Shown here: positions 26,039 through 35,859 of the stretch, in pieces
Position numbering within the stretch: the stretch's first letter is position 1
Layout: every line of letters begins with the position of its first letter
Notes under the pieces: model-generated
Databases searched by the model: none
Told to the model about the DNA's origin: nothing
Seen by the model: the letters and a program-made list of their open reading frames with translations, nothing else
Made by a program: the position numbers and the translations under genes
Assembly (NCBI GenBank): GCA_963839995.1
Contig: CAWIXH010000002.1
Span: forward strand, 62,001 to 126,000
Length of the DNA stretch: 64,000 nucleotides
DNA from: CAWIUB01 sp963839995
GTDB taxonomy: Bacteria; Actinomycetota; Actinomycetes; Mycobacteriales; Jatrophihabitantaceae
Reading direction: 5' to 3'

Positions 26039-27297
26039 TGCAGCTGTATGACGCCTCCGCCAGGCAGCGGCGGGTGGCCGAGCCACCCAAGCGTGCGGGT
26101 GCACAGCCCGGTGCCGACGCGCGCAGTGACTTCGCCCGTGACCGGGCTCGAGTGCTGCACTCCTACGCCTTTCGCCGGCTGGCCGACAAGACGCAGGTCG
26201 TGGTTCCGGGCGAGGACGACTTCCCGCGTACCCGGCTGACGCATTCGCTCGAGGTGGCCCAGATCGGCCGAGAGCTCGGGGTGGCGCTCGGCTGCGATCC
26301 CGACGTGGTCGACGCCGCGGGACTGGCGCACGACCTGGGCCACCCGCCGTTCGGGCACAACGGCGAGGACGCCCTCGATCGGGTCGCGTCCGACATCGGC
26401 GGATTCGAAGGCAACGCGCAGACGTTGCGCATCCTGACCCGGCTCGAGGCCAAGGTGCTGGCCCCGTCGGGTACCCCGGCGGGGCTGAACCTGACCCGGG
26501 GCACCCTGGACGCCGTCTGCAAGTACCCGTGGGCCCGCCGGCCGGGGCAACGCAAGTTCGGGGTGTACGCACCGGACCTCGCGGCGTTCGAGTGGCTCCG
26601 GGCCGCGGCCGTGGACGGGCGGCGGTGCCTGGAGGCGCAGGTCATGGACTGGGCCGACGACGTCGCCTACTCGGTGCACGACGTCGAGGACGGCATCCAT
26701 GGTGGCCATATCCAGCTCGGCAACCCGGACCGCGGCACGGTCTGCGTGGTGGCCGCCGAGCTCTACTCGCCGCTGAATGCGTCCGAGCTGGCCCCGATCC
26801 TGGACGAACTGCTCGCGTTGCCGACACTGCGCGATCTGGCCCGCTACGACCGCTCCTACGCCGCGCAGGCCGCCGCCAAGCGGGCCACCAGCGAGCTGAC
26901 CGGACGGTTCGTCGGGGCCGCGGTCGCGGCCACCCGGGCGCGGTACGGGGACGGCCCGCTCGCCCGGTACGCGGCCGACCTCATCGTCCCGGCCCGGACG
27001 GCCGCCGAGTGCGCGCTGCTCAAGGCGGTTGCCGCCCACTACGTCATGCGCCGCCCGGGTGCCGCGGAGCGGCTCGCGAGGCAGCGGGCCGTGCTGACGG
27101 AGCTGGCCGATGCGGTCTACGCAGCGTCGCCGGGCGTGCTCGACGTCGCGCTGCGCCCGGCATGGGAGACGGCTGCCGACGACGGCGAGCGGCTACGCGT
27201 CGCGGTGGACCAGATCGCCCAGCTCACCGACTCGTCCGCGTACGCCTGGCATGCCCGCCTCGTCGAACGGACTGAACGTGTCGGATCGGGCAGCTAG
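26038..27297 (+). CDS. dgt: Deoxyguanosinetriphosphate triphosphohydrolase (HD domain)
   Basis: The 419-residue HD-domain enzyme has 'RSDFARDRARVLHSYAFRRLADKTQVV', 'RTRLTHSLEVAQIGRELG' (first His), 'AGLAHDLGHPPFGHNGED' (HD pair), and 'WADDVAYSVHDVEDGI' (last Asp). It removes tripolyphosphate from dNTPs. GTG 26038 overlaps the previous stop. The frame runs open far upstream through dusB, which is only a shadow. The order dgt then dnaG is conserved in Mycobacterium (Rv2344c-Rv2343c). Confidence 0.93.
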   Translation: MQLYDASARQRRVAEPPKRAGAQPGADARSDFARDRARVLHSYAFRRLADKTQVVVPGEDDFPRTRLTHSLEVAQIGRELGVALGCDPDVVDAAGLAHDLGHPPFGHNGEDALDRVASDIGGFEGNAQTLRILTRLEAKVLAPSGTPAGLNLTRGTLDAVCKYPWARRPGQRKFGVYAPDLAAFEWLRAAAVDGRRCLEAQVMDWADDVAYSVHDVEDGIHGGHIQLGNPDRGTVCVVAAELYSPLNASELAPILDELLALPTLRDLARYDRSYAAQAAAKRATSELTGRFVGAAVAATRARYGDGPLARYAADLIVPARTAAECALLKAVAAHYVMRRPGAAERLARQRAVLTELADAVYAASPGVLDVALRPAWETAADDGERLRVAVDQIAQLTDSSAYAWHARLVERTERVGSGS

Positions 27298-27307
27298 CGT
27301 CGTGGTC

Positions 27308-28240
<933 letters not shown>

Positions 28241-28241
28241 C

Positions 28242-29015
28242 GTGGAATACGTCATCCGCCAATACGACTACTGGGCCACGGCGTATGCCCGGACCTGGAA
28301 GGGCAGCGTCATCTCCAGCTTCCTGCTGCCGCTGCTCTACCTCGCCGCGATGGGCGCGGGGCTGGGCTCCCTGGTCGACCGCAACGGCCGCAGTGCGGCG
28401 CTCGGCGGGGTCTCCTACCTGGCCTTCATCGCCCCCGCCCTGCTAGTCACCACCGCGATGCAGACCGCCGTCGGGGAGGCGACCTACCCGGTCATGGGCA
28501 AGATCAAGTGGAACTTCGTATTCCACGCCATGGTCGCGACGCCGCTGCGTCCCGTCGACATCGCCGCCGGGCAAATCGCGTTCATCGCCTTCCGGGTGGT
28601 TACCACCTGCGCGGTATTTCTTGCGCTGATCGCGGCGTTCGGAGCGATCCACTCGCCGCTGGGCGTGCTGTGCCTGGCCGTCGCGCTGCTCGTCGGGTTG
28701 GCATTCGGCACGCCCGTGTTTGCGATCGCGACCCGGCTGGAAAGCGACGCCGGCTTCGCGATGATCTATCGCTTCGGTGTCGTTCCGATGTTTCTGTTCT
28801 CGGGAGCGTTCTTTCCGGTAAGTCAGCTCCCGGACGCCATCGAGTGGCTGGCCTACCTGACACCGTTGTGGCACGGGGTCGTCCTGTCGCGGGACCTCAG
28901 CCTGGGCTCCGTCCCTATCGGGCCGGCCCTTGGACATGTCGGGTATCTGCTGCTGTGGGCGGGAGCCGGCACCTGGCTCTCGGTGCGGGGGCTGACCAGG
29001 CGGTTGATCCGATGA
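28242..29015 (+). CDS. ABC-2 type permease, first subunit
   Basis: The 257-residue membrane protein has six helices of the ABC-2 type, the first within 'SSFLLPLLYLAAMGAGLGSLV' and the last in 'GHVGYLLLWAGAGTWLSVRGL'. It contains the ABC-2 signature region 'YRFGVVPMFLFSGAFFPVSQLPDAIEWLAYLTPLWHGVVL'. GTG 28242 lies 1 nt after the ATPase stop; the stop overlaps the next permease start. Confidence 0.88.
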   Translation: MEYVIRQYDYWATAYARTWKGSVISSFLLPLLYLAAMGAGLGSLVDRNGRSAALGGVSYLAFIAPALLVTTAMQTAVGEATYPVMGKIKWNFVFHAMVATPLRPVDIAAGQIAFIAFRVVTTCAVFLALIAAFGAIHSPLGVLCLAVALLVGLAFGTPVFAIATRLESDAGFAMIYRFGVVPMFLFSGAFFPVSQLPDAIEWLAYLTPLWHGVVLSRDLSLGSVPIGPALGHVGYLLLWAGAGTWLSVRGLTRRLIR

Positions 29016-29815
29016 CGGCGCTCACCGCACGGGTGGTGCCGCTGCCGTTCGTCAGCTCGGCAGGGTGGCGGCTGGTCGAGCGCAACTTCCTCGCCTACCG
29101 CCGCGGATGGATCATCTTCGTCTCGGGGTTCTTCGAGCCAGTCTTCTACCTGCTGTCGATCGGCATCGGCGTCGGCACGCTGGTCGGGCACTTCACCCTC
29201 GCCAACGGGAGCGTCGTCAGCTACACCGAGTTCGTCGCCCCCGGGATGCTGGCCACCTCGGCGATGAACGGCGCCATCTTCGACTCCACCTACAACATCT
29301 TCTTCAAGATGAAGTTCATGCGGCTCTACGACGCCGTCCTCGCCACCCCGATGCGCCCGTGGGACGTGGCTACAGGCGAGGTTGGCTGGGCGCTGCTGCG
29401 CGGAGCGTGCTATTCCGCGATGTTCGTCGTCGTGATGGCTGCGATGGGACTGGTCCTCTCGTGGTGGGCCATGCTGGCACTGCCCAGCGCGGTACTGATC
29501 GGCTTCGCGTTCGCCGGTGCCGGGATGGCGCTGACGACGTGGATGCGATCGTGGCAGGACTTCGAGTTCGTCCAGCTCGCGATCTTGCCGATGTTCCTGT
29601 TCTCCGCGACCTTCTATCCGCTGTCGGTCTATCCCGGCGCCGTCCAGTGGCTCGTCCGCATCACGCCCCTCTACCAGGGGGTCGATCTGCTGCGCAGCCT
29701 GACGCTCGGCACGGTCGGCTGGGGGCTACTGGTGCCGGCGGCGTACCTCGCCGCGCTCGGCTGCGCAGGCATGTCCATCGCATCGCGCCGGCTCGGCCGG
29801 TTGTTGTTGAGGTGA
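29012..29815 (+). CDS. ABC-2 type permease, second subunit
   Basis: The 267-residue permease is a paralogue of the previous one: 'ILPMFLFSATFYPLSVYPGAVQWLVRITPLYQGVDLLR' aligns with its signature loop. Two distinct half-permeases with one ATPase is the layout of daunorubicin/lipooligosaccharide-type exporters. It starts at ATG 29012 with a 4-bp overlap. Confidence 0.88.
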   Translation: MTALTARVVPLPFVSSAGWRLVERNFLAYRRGWIIFVSGFFEPVFYLLSIGIGVGTLVGHFTLANGSVVSYTEFVAPGMLATSAMNGAIFDSTYNIFFKMKFMRLYDAVLATPMRPWDVATGEVGWALLRGACYSAMFVVVMAAMGLVLSWWAMLALPSAVLIGFAFAGAGMALTTWMRSWQDFEFVQLAILPMFLFSATFYPLSVYPGAVQWLVRITPLYQGVDLLRSLTLGTVGWGLLVPAAYLAALGCAGMSIASRRLGRLLLR

Positions 29816-29861
29816 GCTGTCCGCGGCTGAGCGGGGCCGGGCCCGGCCTAGACTGTCCGGC

Positions 29862-31721
29862 GTGGCGGGACGCATCCGGGACGAGGATGTGGCCGCCGTC
29901 CGCGAGAAGTCGCCCATCGCCGATGTCATCGGCGAGCACGTTCAGCTGCGCAACGCGGGCGGCGGAAACCTCAAGGGCCTCTGCCCGTTCCATGAGGAGA
30001 AGTCACCGTCGCTGTCGGTGTCGCCGTCGCGCAATCTGTTCTACTGCTTCGGTTGCGGCGCGGGCGGGGACGTTATCCGGTTCGTCGAGCAGATCGAGCA
30101 CCTCAGCTTCAGCGAGGCCGTCGAACGGCTCGCCGCCTCGAGCGGGATCCAGCTGCGGTACGTCGACAGCGGGCCCGGGCCGGCGCGCCAGCAGCAGGGG
30201 CAGCGAGCCCGGCTGATCGAGGCGCACAAGGCCGCGGCGCAGTTCTACGCCGAGCAGCTGGGCAGCCCGGAGGCCACACCCGCCCGGGAATTCCTGGCCG
30301 AGCGCGGCTTCGACGATTCGGCCGCGGCCACCTACGGGTGCGGATTCGCGCCGTCCGCCTGGGACGCGCTCACCAGGCATCTGCTCGGGCGGGGCTTCAC
30401 GCCCGAGGAGCTGACGACCGGGGGCCTGTCTCGGCAGTCCCAGCACGGCTCGCTGATCGACCGGTTCCATCGGCGCTTGCTCTGGCCGATCCGCGATCTC
30501 GCCGGTGACACGGTCGGCTTCGGAGCTCGCCGGCTGTTCGATGACGACAAGGTCGAGGCCAAGTACCTCAACACGCCCGAGACGCCGATCTACAAGAAGA
30601 GCCAGTTGCTCTACGGCATGGACCTGGCCAGGCGGGAGATCGCCCATCAGCATCGTGCGGTTATCGTCGAGGGCTACACCGACGTCATGGCCTGCCACCT
30701 GTCGGGCGTGCCGACCGCGGTGGCCACCTGCGGCACGTCGTTCGGCAACGAGCACATCGCGGTGCTGCGGCGGCTGCTGATGGACTCCGACGCGTTCCGC
30801 GGCGAGGTGATCTTCACGTTCGACGGTGACGCAGCAGGGATGAAGGCCGCCGAGCGCGCGTTCGCCGACGACCAGAAGTTCATGTCGCATACCCTCGTCG
30901 CCGTCGAACGTGGCGGCCTGGATCCCTGCGAGTTGCGGCAGAAGTCCGGCGAGCTGGCGGTGCGCGACCTGGTAGCGAGCCGGGTGCCGCTCGTCGAGTT
31001 CGTGCTACGCGCGACGATCGACCGCTTCGACCTGGACACCGTCGAGGGACGCAGCGGGGCACTCGACAGTGGCGTGCCGATCGTGGCGCGGATCAAGGAC
31101 GTCGACCGCCGCGACGACTACGCGCGGCGACTGGCCGGCTTGGTCGGCGTTCTGGACGACAGTCGGGTCCTGGCCCGCGTGCGGGCATTCACTCGATCAG
31201 GCGGCCGCAGCGAGGACGAACCCCGTCGGCGCCAGGCACCCGTCGTAGACGATGCGGTGTCGTCGGTGGAGCGCGAGGTCCTCAAGATCGCGATGCAGCT
31301 GCCAGCCGTAGCCGGGCCGGTGTTCGACGCCCTGCCGGCGGCGTCGTTCCTGGTACCGGCCCACCAACGCCTGCGCGATGGGATCGCGGCGGCGGGCGGG
31401 ACGGCGAGCGCGGTAAGTGGCCCAGGCTGGGCCGAGGCCGTGTCGCAGCAGCTGCCGGACGACGAATCCCGCAGGCTCGCGCACGCCCTCTCGGTCGACC
31501 CACTCCACGCGGGCTCGGATTCGCAGGAGCGATACGCCGAGGCCGTACTGGCGCGGCTGCAAGAGATCGTCGTGTCGCGTCAGGTGGCCACCGTCAAGTC
31601 CCGGCTGCAGCGCATCAACCCGATCGAGCAGCCCGAGGAGCACGCCCGGCTGTTCGCGGAACTGATCGCCCTCGAGAAGCACCGCCAGATGCTGCGTGAT
31701 CGCGCCATCGGCGCCGCCTGA
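29862..31721 (+). CDS. dnaG: DNA primase
   Basis: The 619-residue primase has the N-terminal CHC2 zinc finger ('GLCPFHEEKSPSLSV', 'FYCFGCGAGGDVIRF'), the catalytic core, TOPRIM motifs 'AVIVEGYTDVMACHLSG' and 'IFTFDGDAAGMKAAERAF', and a C-terminal DnaB-binding helical domain from about 450. It makes RNA primers for lagging-strand synthesis. GTG 29862 puts the zinc finger at the usual distance from the start. The stop overlaps the next gene by one base. Confidence 0.96.
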   Translation: MAGRIRDEDVAAVREKSPIADVIGEHVQLRNAGGGNLKGLCPFHEEKSPSLSVSPSRNLFYCFGCGAGGDVIRFVEQIEHLSFSEAVERLAASSGIQLRYVDSGPGPARQQQGQRARLIEAHKAAAQFYAEQLGSPEATPAREFLAERGFDDSAAATYGCGFAPSAWDALTRHLLGRGFTPEELTTGGLSRQSQHGSLIDRFHRRLLWPIRDLAGDTVGFGARRLFDDDKVEAKYLNTPETPIYKKSQLLYGMDLARREIAHQHRAVIVEGYTDVMACHLSGVPTAVATCGTSFGNEHIAVLRRLLMDSDAFRGEVIFTFDGDAAGMKAAERAFADDQKFMSHTLVAVERGGLDPCELRQKSGELAVRDLVASRVPLVEFVLRATIDRFDLDTVEGRSGALDSGVPIVARIKDVDRRDDYARRLAGLVGVLDDSRVLARVRAFTRSGGRSEDEPRRRQAPVVDDAVSSVEREVLKIAMQLPAVAGPVFDALPAASFLVPAHQRLRDGIAAAGGTASAVSGPGWAEAVSQQLPDDESRRLAHALSVDPLHAGSDSQERYAEAVLARLQEIVVSRQVATVKSRLQRINPIEQPEEHARLFAELIALEKHRQMLRDRAIGAA

Positions 31722-32236
31722 TGGCGTTGCTGAGTCGTCGCAAGCGGCCGCCGGTCGAGGTGACGCAACTGCTCGACGGCGACGAGCGGGTGGTCTCGTT
31801 CGCCGACACCGCCGACGGGGCGGTCGTCGTAGCGACCTCGCGCGGCTTGTGGTGGCCCTTCCCGTCCGGGCCGCGGCGGCTTGGCTGGCACCTGATCGAC
31901 AAGGCGGTCTGGCGCAACGGCATGCTCAGCGTGACGGAGGCCGAGGTCGTCGACGAGCTGCTTCTCGTCGAGCGGGAGCCGCTGTCGCTGGCGCTCGAGG
32001 TCCCTCGTAACCTGCCGCTGACCGTGCGCAAGCGGGTGCAGAACAGCGTTGTGCGCTCCGAGATCGCGGCGGTCCCGGGTGGTGCCGCGCGATTCGTCGC
32101 CCGCCGGGTTCCCGGCATCAACGGCATCAGCTGGTGGGCGCGGCTGCAGGCAGGCACGCCGGACAGCCCGGTCGTGCGGGCCGCCGTCTCGGCGCGGATC
32201 GCCGCGTTGGAAGCCGCGTGGAATGCCGCCGACTAG
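31721..32236 (+). CDS. Conserved hypothetical protein linked to dnaG
   Basis: This 171-residue cytosolic protein begins 'MALLSRRKRPPVEVTQLLDGDERVVSFADTADGAVVVATSRGLWWP', which resembles a PH-like or beta-barrel domain used to read out values ('RLGWHLIDKAVWRNGMLSV'). No catalytic motif is seen. The start overlaps the dnaG stop (TGATGG), so it is in the same operon. Its TAG stop is part of the CTAG in which the following IS sits. Confidence 0.75.
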   Translation: MALLSRRKRPPVEVTQLLDGDERVVSFADTADGAVVVATSRGLWWPFPSGPRRLGWHLIDKAVWRNGMLSVTEAEVVDELLLVEREPLSLALEVPRNLPLTVRKRVQNSVVRSEIAAVPGGAARFVARRVPGINGISWWARLQAGTPDSPVVRAAVSARIAALEAAWNAAD

Positions 32237-33967
32237 CTACTTCGACCTGAAAAAGTCGGCGCGGATCTCATCGACTGGGTCAGCCGAAACCGGCTCGACT
32301 CCGTCCGGCTACTGATCAGATCTCCTTGTTTTGTAGGGGATTCGGCTCGGCGTGCCGTCGGGTTGGAGGTCTAGTCTTGCGGGATCATGGTCTCGGCGGT
32401 GGTCGGGTCGAGCCGGGAGTGCGGATGCTGCGGACGCGGGCGGAGCAGGTCAGCTTGTGGGAGGCGGTGCTGCCTGAGCAGGTGCGGCGACTGCCGGAGG
32501 AGCTGGCACGGGTGGATCGCCTGCTCGATGACCCGGCGTTCTTTGCGCCGTTCGTGGCGTTCTTCGACCCACGAGTGGGCCGGCCGTCTACGCCGATGGA
32601 GACCTACCTGCGGTTGATGTTCTTGAAGTTCCGGTATCGGCTGGGCTTCGAGTCGCTGTGCCGGGAGGTGACCGACTCGATCACGTGGCGGCGGTTCTGC
32701 CGGATCCCGCTGGATGGGTCGGTGCCGCACCCGACGACATTGATGAAGCTGACGACGCGCTGCGGCACGGCCGCAGTGGATGGGCTGAATGAAGCGCTGC
32801 TGGCGAAGGCGGCCGAGGCGAAGCTGCTGCGCACCACGCGGCTGCGCGCGGACACGACGGTGGTGCCGGCGAACGTCGCCTACCCGACCGATTCGGGGTT
32901 GTTGGCCAAGGCGGTGCGGCGGATCGCGGCGACCGGCCGGCGGATCCAGGCCGCTGGTGGCGCGACGCGCACCAAGGTCCGGGACCGGTCCCGGGTGGCC
33001 GGCAAACGGGCGCACGGGATCGCGGCGAAGCTGCGCCTGCGCGCCGCGGCGGGGCGTGACGAGGCGCAGGCCACGGTGCGGCGGATCACCGGGGAACTGG
33101 CCGGGCTGGCCGAGAAGGCCGCCCGCGACGCCGAGCGGCTGCTCAGCAACGCCCGCCGGGCGCTGCGCGGTGCCCAGCTCAAGGCCGAACGGCTTGCGGC
33201 AGTGGGGGTGCGTGACGCGGCGGCGGGCCGGCGCCGCGGACGACTGCGGCGGGCGGTGAATGACCTGGTCGAGCTGCTGGAAGCGACCCTGCGCATCGCC
33301 GCGCAGACCCGGCAACGCGTCGCCGGCACAACACCGGATGGGGCGACACGGCGGGTCAGCCTGCACGACCCGGACGCCCGCCCGATCGCCAAGGGCCGCC
33401 TCGGCAAGCCGGTCGAGTTCGGGTACAAGGGCCAGGTCGTGGACAACGACGACGGCGTCGTGCTCGACCACACCGTCGAGCCTGGCAACCCCGCCGACGC
33501 GCCGCAGCTCGCCCCCGCCGTCGGACGCGTCATCCGTCGTACGAACCGCCGCCCCCGCACGGTAACCGCGGATCGCGGCTACGGAGAGAAGAAGGTCGAC
33601 GACGACCTGCACGCGCAAGGTGTGCGCACCGTCGTCATCCCCCGCAAAGGCAGACCCGGCACGGCCCGCCAGGCCGAGGAACGCAGGCCCGCGTTCCGGC
33701 GGACCGTGAAATGGCGAACCGGCAGCGAAGGCCGGATCAGCAGCCTCAAACGCGGGTACGGATGGGACCGCACCCGCCTCGACGGCACCCAGGGAGCCCG
33801 GATCTGGGCCGGCCACGGGGTCTTGACCCACAACCTGGTCAAGATCGGCAACCTCGCCAGCTGAAACCACCCACCGGCGACGATCAACACCATCCGACCC
33901 ACCCGCCGGCCAGCCGCCCGACGACCACACTCACCGACGCCCGACTTTTTCAGGTCGAAGTAGCTAG
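32233..33967 (+). mobile_element. IS element of the IS5/ISNCY-like group with 27-bp terminal inverted repeats
   Basis: The ends 32233-32259 and 33941-33967 are perfect 27-bp inverted repeats if the flanking CTAG is counted. Because CTAG is its own complement, it can be either the end of the repeat or a 4-bp target duplication; CTAG/YTAR targets with 4-bp duplications are known for IS5 relatives. The internal ORF is one full-length transposase. Removing the element and one CTAG restores overlapping stop codons of the two convergent host genes. The intact repeats and ORF suggest recent and possibly active insertion. Confidence 0.9.
32425..33864 (+). CDS. DDE transposase (ISNCY/IS5-like, DUF772 N-terminus)
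   Basis: The 479-residue transposase has an N-terminal DUF772-type domain ('MLRTRAEQVSLWEAVLPEQ', 'METYLRLMFLKFRYRLGFESLCREV'), a first Asp in 'TTRLRADTTVVPANV', a basic middle domain rich in Arg and Lys (about residues 180-330), and a DDE_Tnp_1 C-terminus with 'PRTVTADRGYGEKKVDDDL' and 'GSEGRISSLKRGYGWDRTRLDG' (Glu). ATG 32425 fits the family N-terminus; the frame is open back to 32326. It lies inside the element's inverted repeats and is complete. Confidence 0.85.
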   Translation: MLRTRAEQVSLWEAVLPEQVRRLPEELARVDRLLDDPAFFAPFVAFFDPRVGRPSTPMETYLRLMFLKFRYRLGFESLCREVTDSITWRRFCRIPLDGSVPHPTTLMKLTTRCGTAAVDGLNEALLAKAAEAKLLRTTRLRADTTVVPANVAYPTDSGLLAKAVRRIAATGRRIQAAGGATRTKVRDRSRVAGKRAHGIAAKLRLRAAAGRDEAQATVRRITGELAGLAEKAARDAERLLSNARRALRGAQLKAERLAAVGVRDAAAGRRRGRLRRAVNDLVELLEATLRIAAQTRQRVAGTTPDGATRRVSLHDPDARPIAKGRLGKPVEFGYKGQVVDNDDGVVLDHTVEPGNPADAPQLAPAVGRVIRRTNRRPRTVTADRGYGEKKVDDDLHAQGVRTVVIPRKGRPGTARQAEERRPAFRRTVKWRTGSEGRISSLKRGYGWDRTRLDGTQGARIWAGHGVLTHNLVKIGNLAS

Positions 33968-34224
33968 GTTGTGCGGTGCCCGTCCCCGCCGTTGACGCTG
34001 ACAGGTGGCGGCGGCGCGCCAGCGCGCAGCTTGCTGCTGACGGCATCCTTGGCGCGGTTCTTCAGCTCGTCGACCTGGGCCTGCAGGACGCCAGCAGTCG
34101 ATTGAACTGTTTGGCTCCCGACGATCTTTCGGGCCACCCGGACGATCGCCTCGTACCGCTCGTGGCCAGCTCGCGCGCCCAGCACGTAGCCGATGGCCGC
34201 GCCGACGAACAGCGAGAGCTTCAT
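33964..34224 (-). CDS. YtxH-like small membrane-associated protein
   Basis: The 86-residue product starts 'MKLSLFVGAAIGYVLGARAGHERYEAIVRVARKIVG', a glycine-rich membrane helix of the YtxH type, followed by a helical amphipathic segment. It corresponds to Rv2342 of M. tuberculosis, which also lies by dnaG. ATG 34224 has GGAG upstream; the frame open to 34392 enters the IS256 end. Its TAG stop lies in the right end of the IS. Confidence 0.82.
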   Translation of the reverse strand: MKLSLFVGAAIGYVLGARAGHERYEAIVRVARKIVGSQTVQSTAGVLQAQVDELKNRAKDAVSSKLRAGAPPPPVSVNGGDGHRTT

Positions 34225-34307
34225 GTGGTCTCCTCGGCGGTGGGTCCTCCTTGCCACGATAACCCGATCGGCGCGGCCCGCGGAGGTTGACCCGGGCGTC
34301 GTAGAAG

Positions 34308-35783
34308 TTGGGTGGCGGTCCTCCACCTCGATCTTGCGATCAGGCAGGCTCGAGGTTGCGAATCCAGTCGAGTCCCGGAGGAGGACCACCAACGATATCA
34401 GCGTCCCACACGAGCACGAAGAACACGAAGAGCACGAGGAACACGGCGGAGTCCAGCCTGGTCGGGCGTAGGTTCACGCTCGTCCCGGAGGTCGGGCTGG
34501 TCGACCGTGACGCGCACGATCACGCCCGGCTGGTGCAGCGGCTAGCGGGTCGGGTGGGTGAGGAGCTGGTCACGTTCGCCGAGCGGATGCGGGAGGGTCT
34601 GCTGGCCGCTTCGGTCGGGATCGGTCTGGAGGTGCTCGGCGAGTTGATGGCCGCCGAGGTGAGCGAGCTGGCCGGTCCGCGGGGCAAGCACGACGCGGGC
34701 CGGGGGGCCTACCGGCACGGTGAGCAGGACGGGGCGGTGGTGCTGGGCGGGCGGAAGGTGGCGGTGCGCCGGCCCCGGGTGCGCAGCGTGGACGGCGCGG
34801 AGGTGCACCTGGCGTCCTACGACTCGCTGACCGAGGTCGACCTGCTCACCGAGCACACGGGGGCGGCGATGCTGGCCGGGTTGTCCACCCGCTGCTACGC
34901 CGCGGCGCTCGAGCCGGTCGGCGCCGCGGTGCAGGCCGCCTCGTCGGCGACCAGCCACTCGGCCGCGTCGCGCCGGTTCGTCACCGCGACCGCGCAGCGG
35001 CTGGCCGCGTTCCGGGCCGCGGACTTGTCCGGTCAGCGCTGGCTGATCGTGTTCATCGATGGGTTCGGCTTCGCCGAGCACACCATGGTCGGCGCGCTCG
35101 GGGTGACCGCCGACGGGACGAAGGTGCCCCTCGGTGTGGTCGAGGGCTCCACCGAGAACGCCACCGTGGTGCGCACCCTGGTCACCGACCTACGCGACCG
35201 GGGGTTGGACGGCAGCGAGGGGATCCTGTTCGTCCTGGACGGCGGCAAGGCGCTGCGCCGCGCGGTCAAAGACGTGTTCGGTGACCGTGCCCTGGTGCAG
35301 CGGTGCCGGATCCACAAGGAACGCGGGGTCCTCGACCATCTGCCCGACCGGGAACACGACTGGGTGCGCGGCAAACTGCGCAAGGCCTGGGCGAACCCCG
35401 ACGCCGACGCCGCGCAACGCGATCTGCAGGCGTTGGCCCGCCAGTTGGACAAGGTCAACCCGGACGCCGCCGGCAGCCTCCGCGAGGGCCTGGCGGAGAT
35501 GTTCACCGTCACCCGACTCGGCGTCACCGGAACACTGCTGCGCACCGTGTCCTCGACAAACCCCGTCGAGTCCATGATCGAAATCGTGCGTGATCACGCC
35601 CGCAACGTGAAGCGCTGGAAGGACGGCGACATGCGGCTGCGCTGGGCCAGCGCCGGGATGCTCGCCGCCGCCAGCCAGTTCCGACGAGTGAAAGGCCACA
35701 CCCAACTCCCTGCCCTCGCCGCCGCACTCCAACGCGCAACCATCGGCGAGTCGAACCCGGGTGCGCGACACGGATGTAGGTGA
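34308..35783 (+). CDS. IS256-family (mutator-type) transposase, 3' end displaced
   Basis: The transposase domain has 'GRKVAVRRPRVRSVDG', 'RWLIVFIDGFGF' (first Asp), 'GILFVLDGGKALRRAV' (second Asp), 'VQRCRIHKERGVLDHLP' and 'STNPVESMIEIVRDHARNVKRWKDGDMRLRW' (Glu). The first 55 residues are not conserved and the true start is unclear; a TTG opens the frame. ISKra4 enters after '...RATIGESNP', so the ORF now ends GARHGCR. The original tail, which with the duplicated codons reads '...SNPNTTETVSA' and a TGA, is still present at 37704-37731 beyond the insertion. Only the last eight codons are displaced, but the transposase gene is now far from its right end. Confidence 0.85.
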   Translation: MGGGPPPRSCDQAGSRLRIQSSPGGGPPTISASHTSTKNTKSTRNTAESSLVGRRFTLVPEVGLVDRDAHDHARLVQRLAGRVGEELVTFAERMREGLLAASVGIGLEVLGELMAAEVSELAGPRGKHDAGRGAYRHGEQDGAVVLGGRKVAVRRPRVRSVDGAEVHLASYDSLTEVDLLTEHTGAAMLAGLSTRCYAAALEPVGAAVQAASSATSHSAASRRFVTATAQRLAAFRAADLSGQRWLIVFIDGFGFAEHTMVGALGVTADGTKVPLGVVEGSTENATVVRTLVTDLRDRGLDGSEGILFVLDGGKALRRAVKDVFGDRALVQRCRIHKERGVLDHLPDREHDWVRGKLRKAWANPDADAAQRDLQALARQLDKVNPDAAGSLREGLAEMFTVTRLGVTGTLLRTVSSTNPVESMIEIVRDHARNVKRWKDGDMRLRWASAGMLAAASQFRRVKGHTQLPALAAALQRATIGESNPGARHGCR

Positions 35784-35859
35784 TCGTGGGAGTTCCCCAT
35801 GATTGGGGTGGTCCGTTTCTAGTCTGAGAGTGCATATACTCCCAGGTTAGGAGATGAGG

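Noticed and set aside
24490..27297. A 935-codon open frame on the plus strand
   Set aside because: Only the part from 26038 (dgt) has conserved sequence; the rest is the shadow of dusB and the YbjN gene in another frame.
32371..33930. A 519-codon antisense frame inside the IS
   Set aside because: It mirrors the transposase on the other strand; a high GC third position opens antisense frames like this.
34193..34471. A His-Glu-repeat protein encoded at the IS256 left end
   Set aside because: The frame is short, crosses the element's end and shows no other protein-like sequence; the repeat is better explained as simple DNA slippage.
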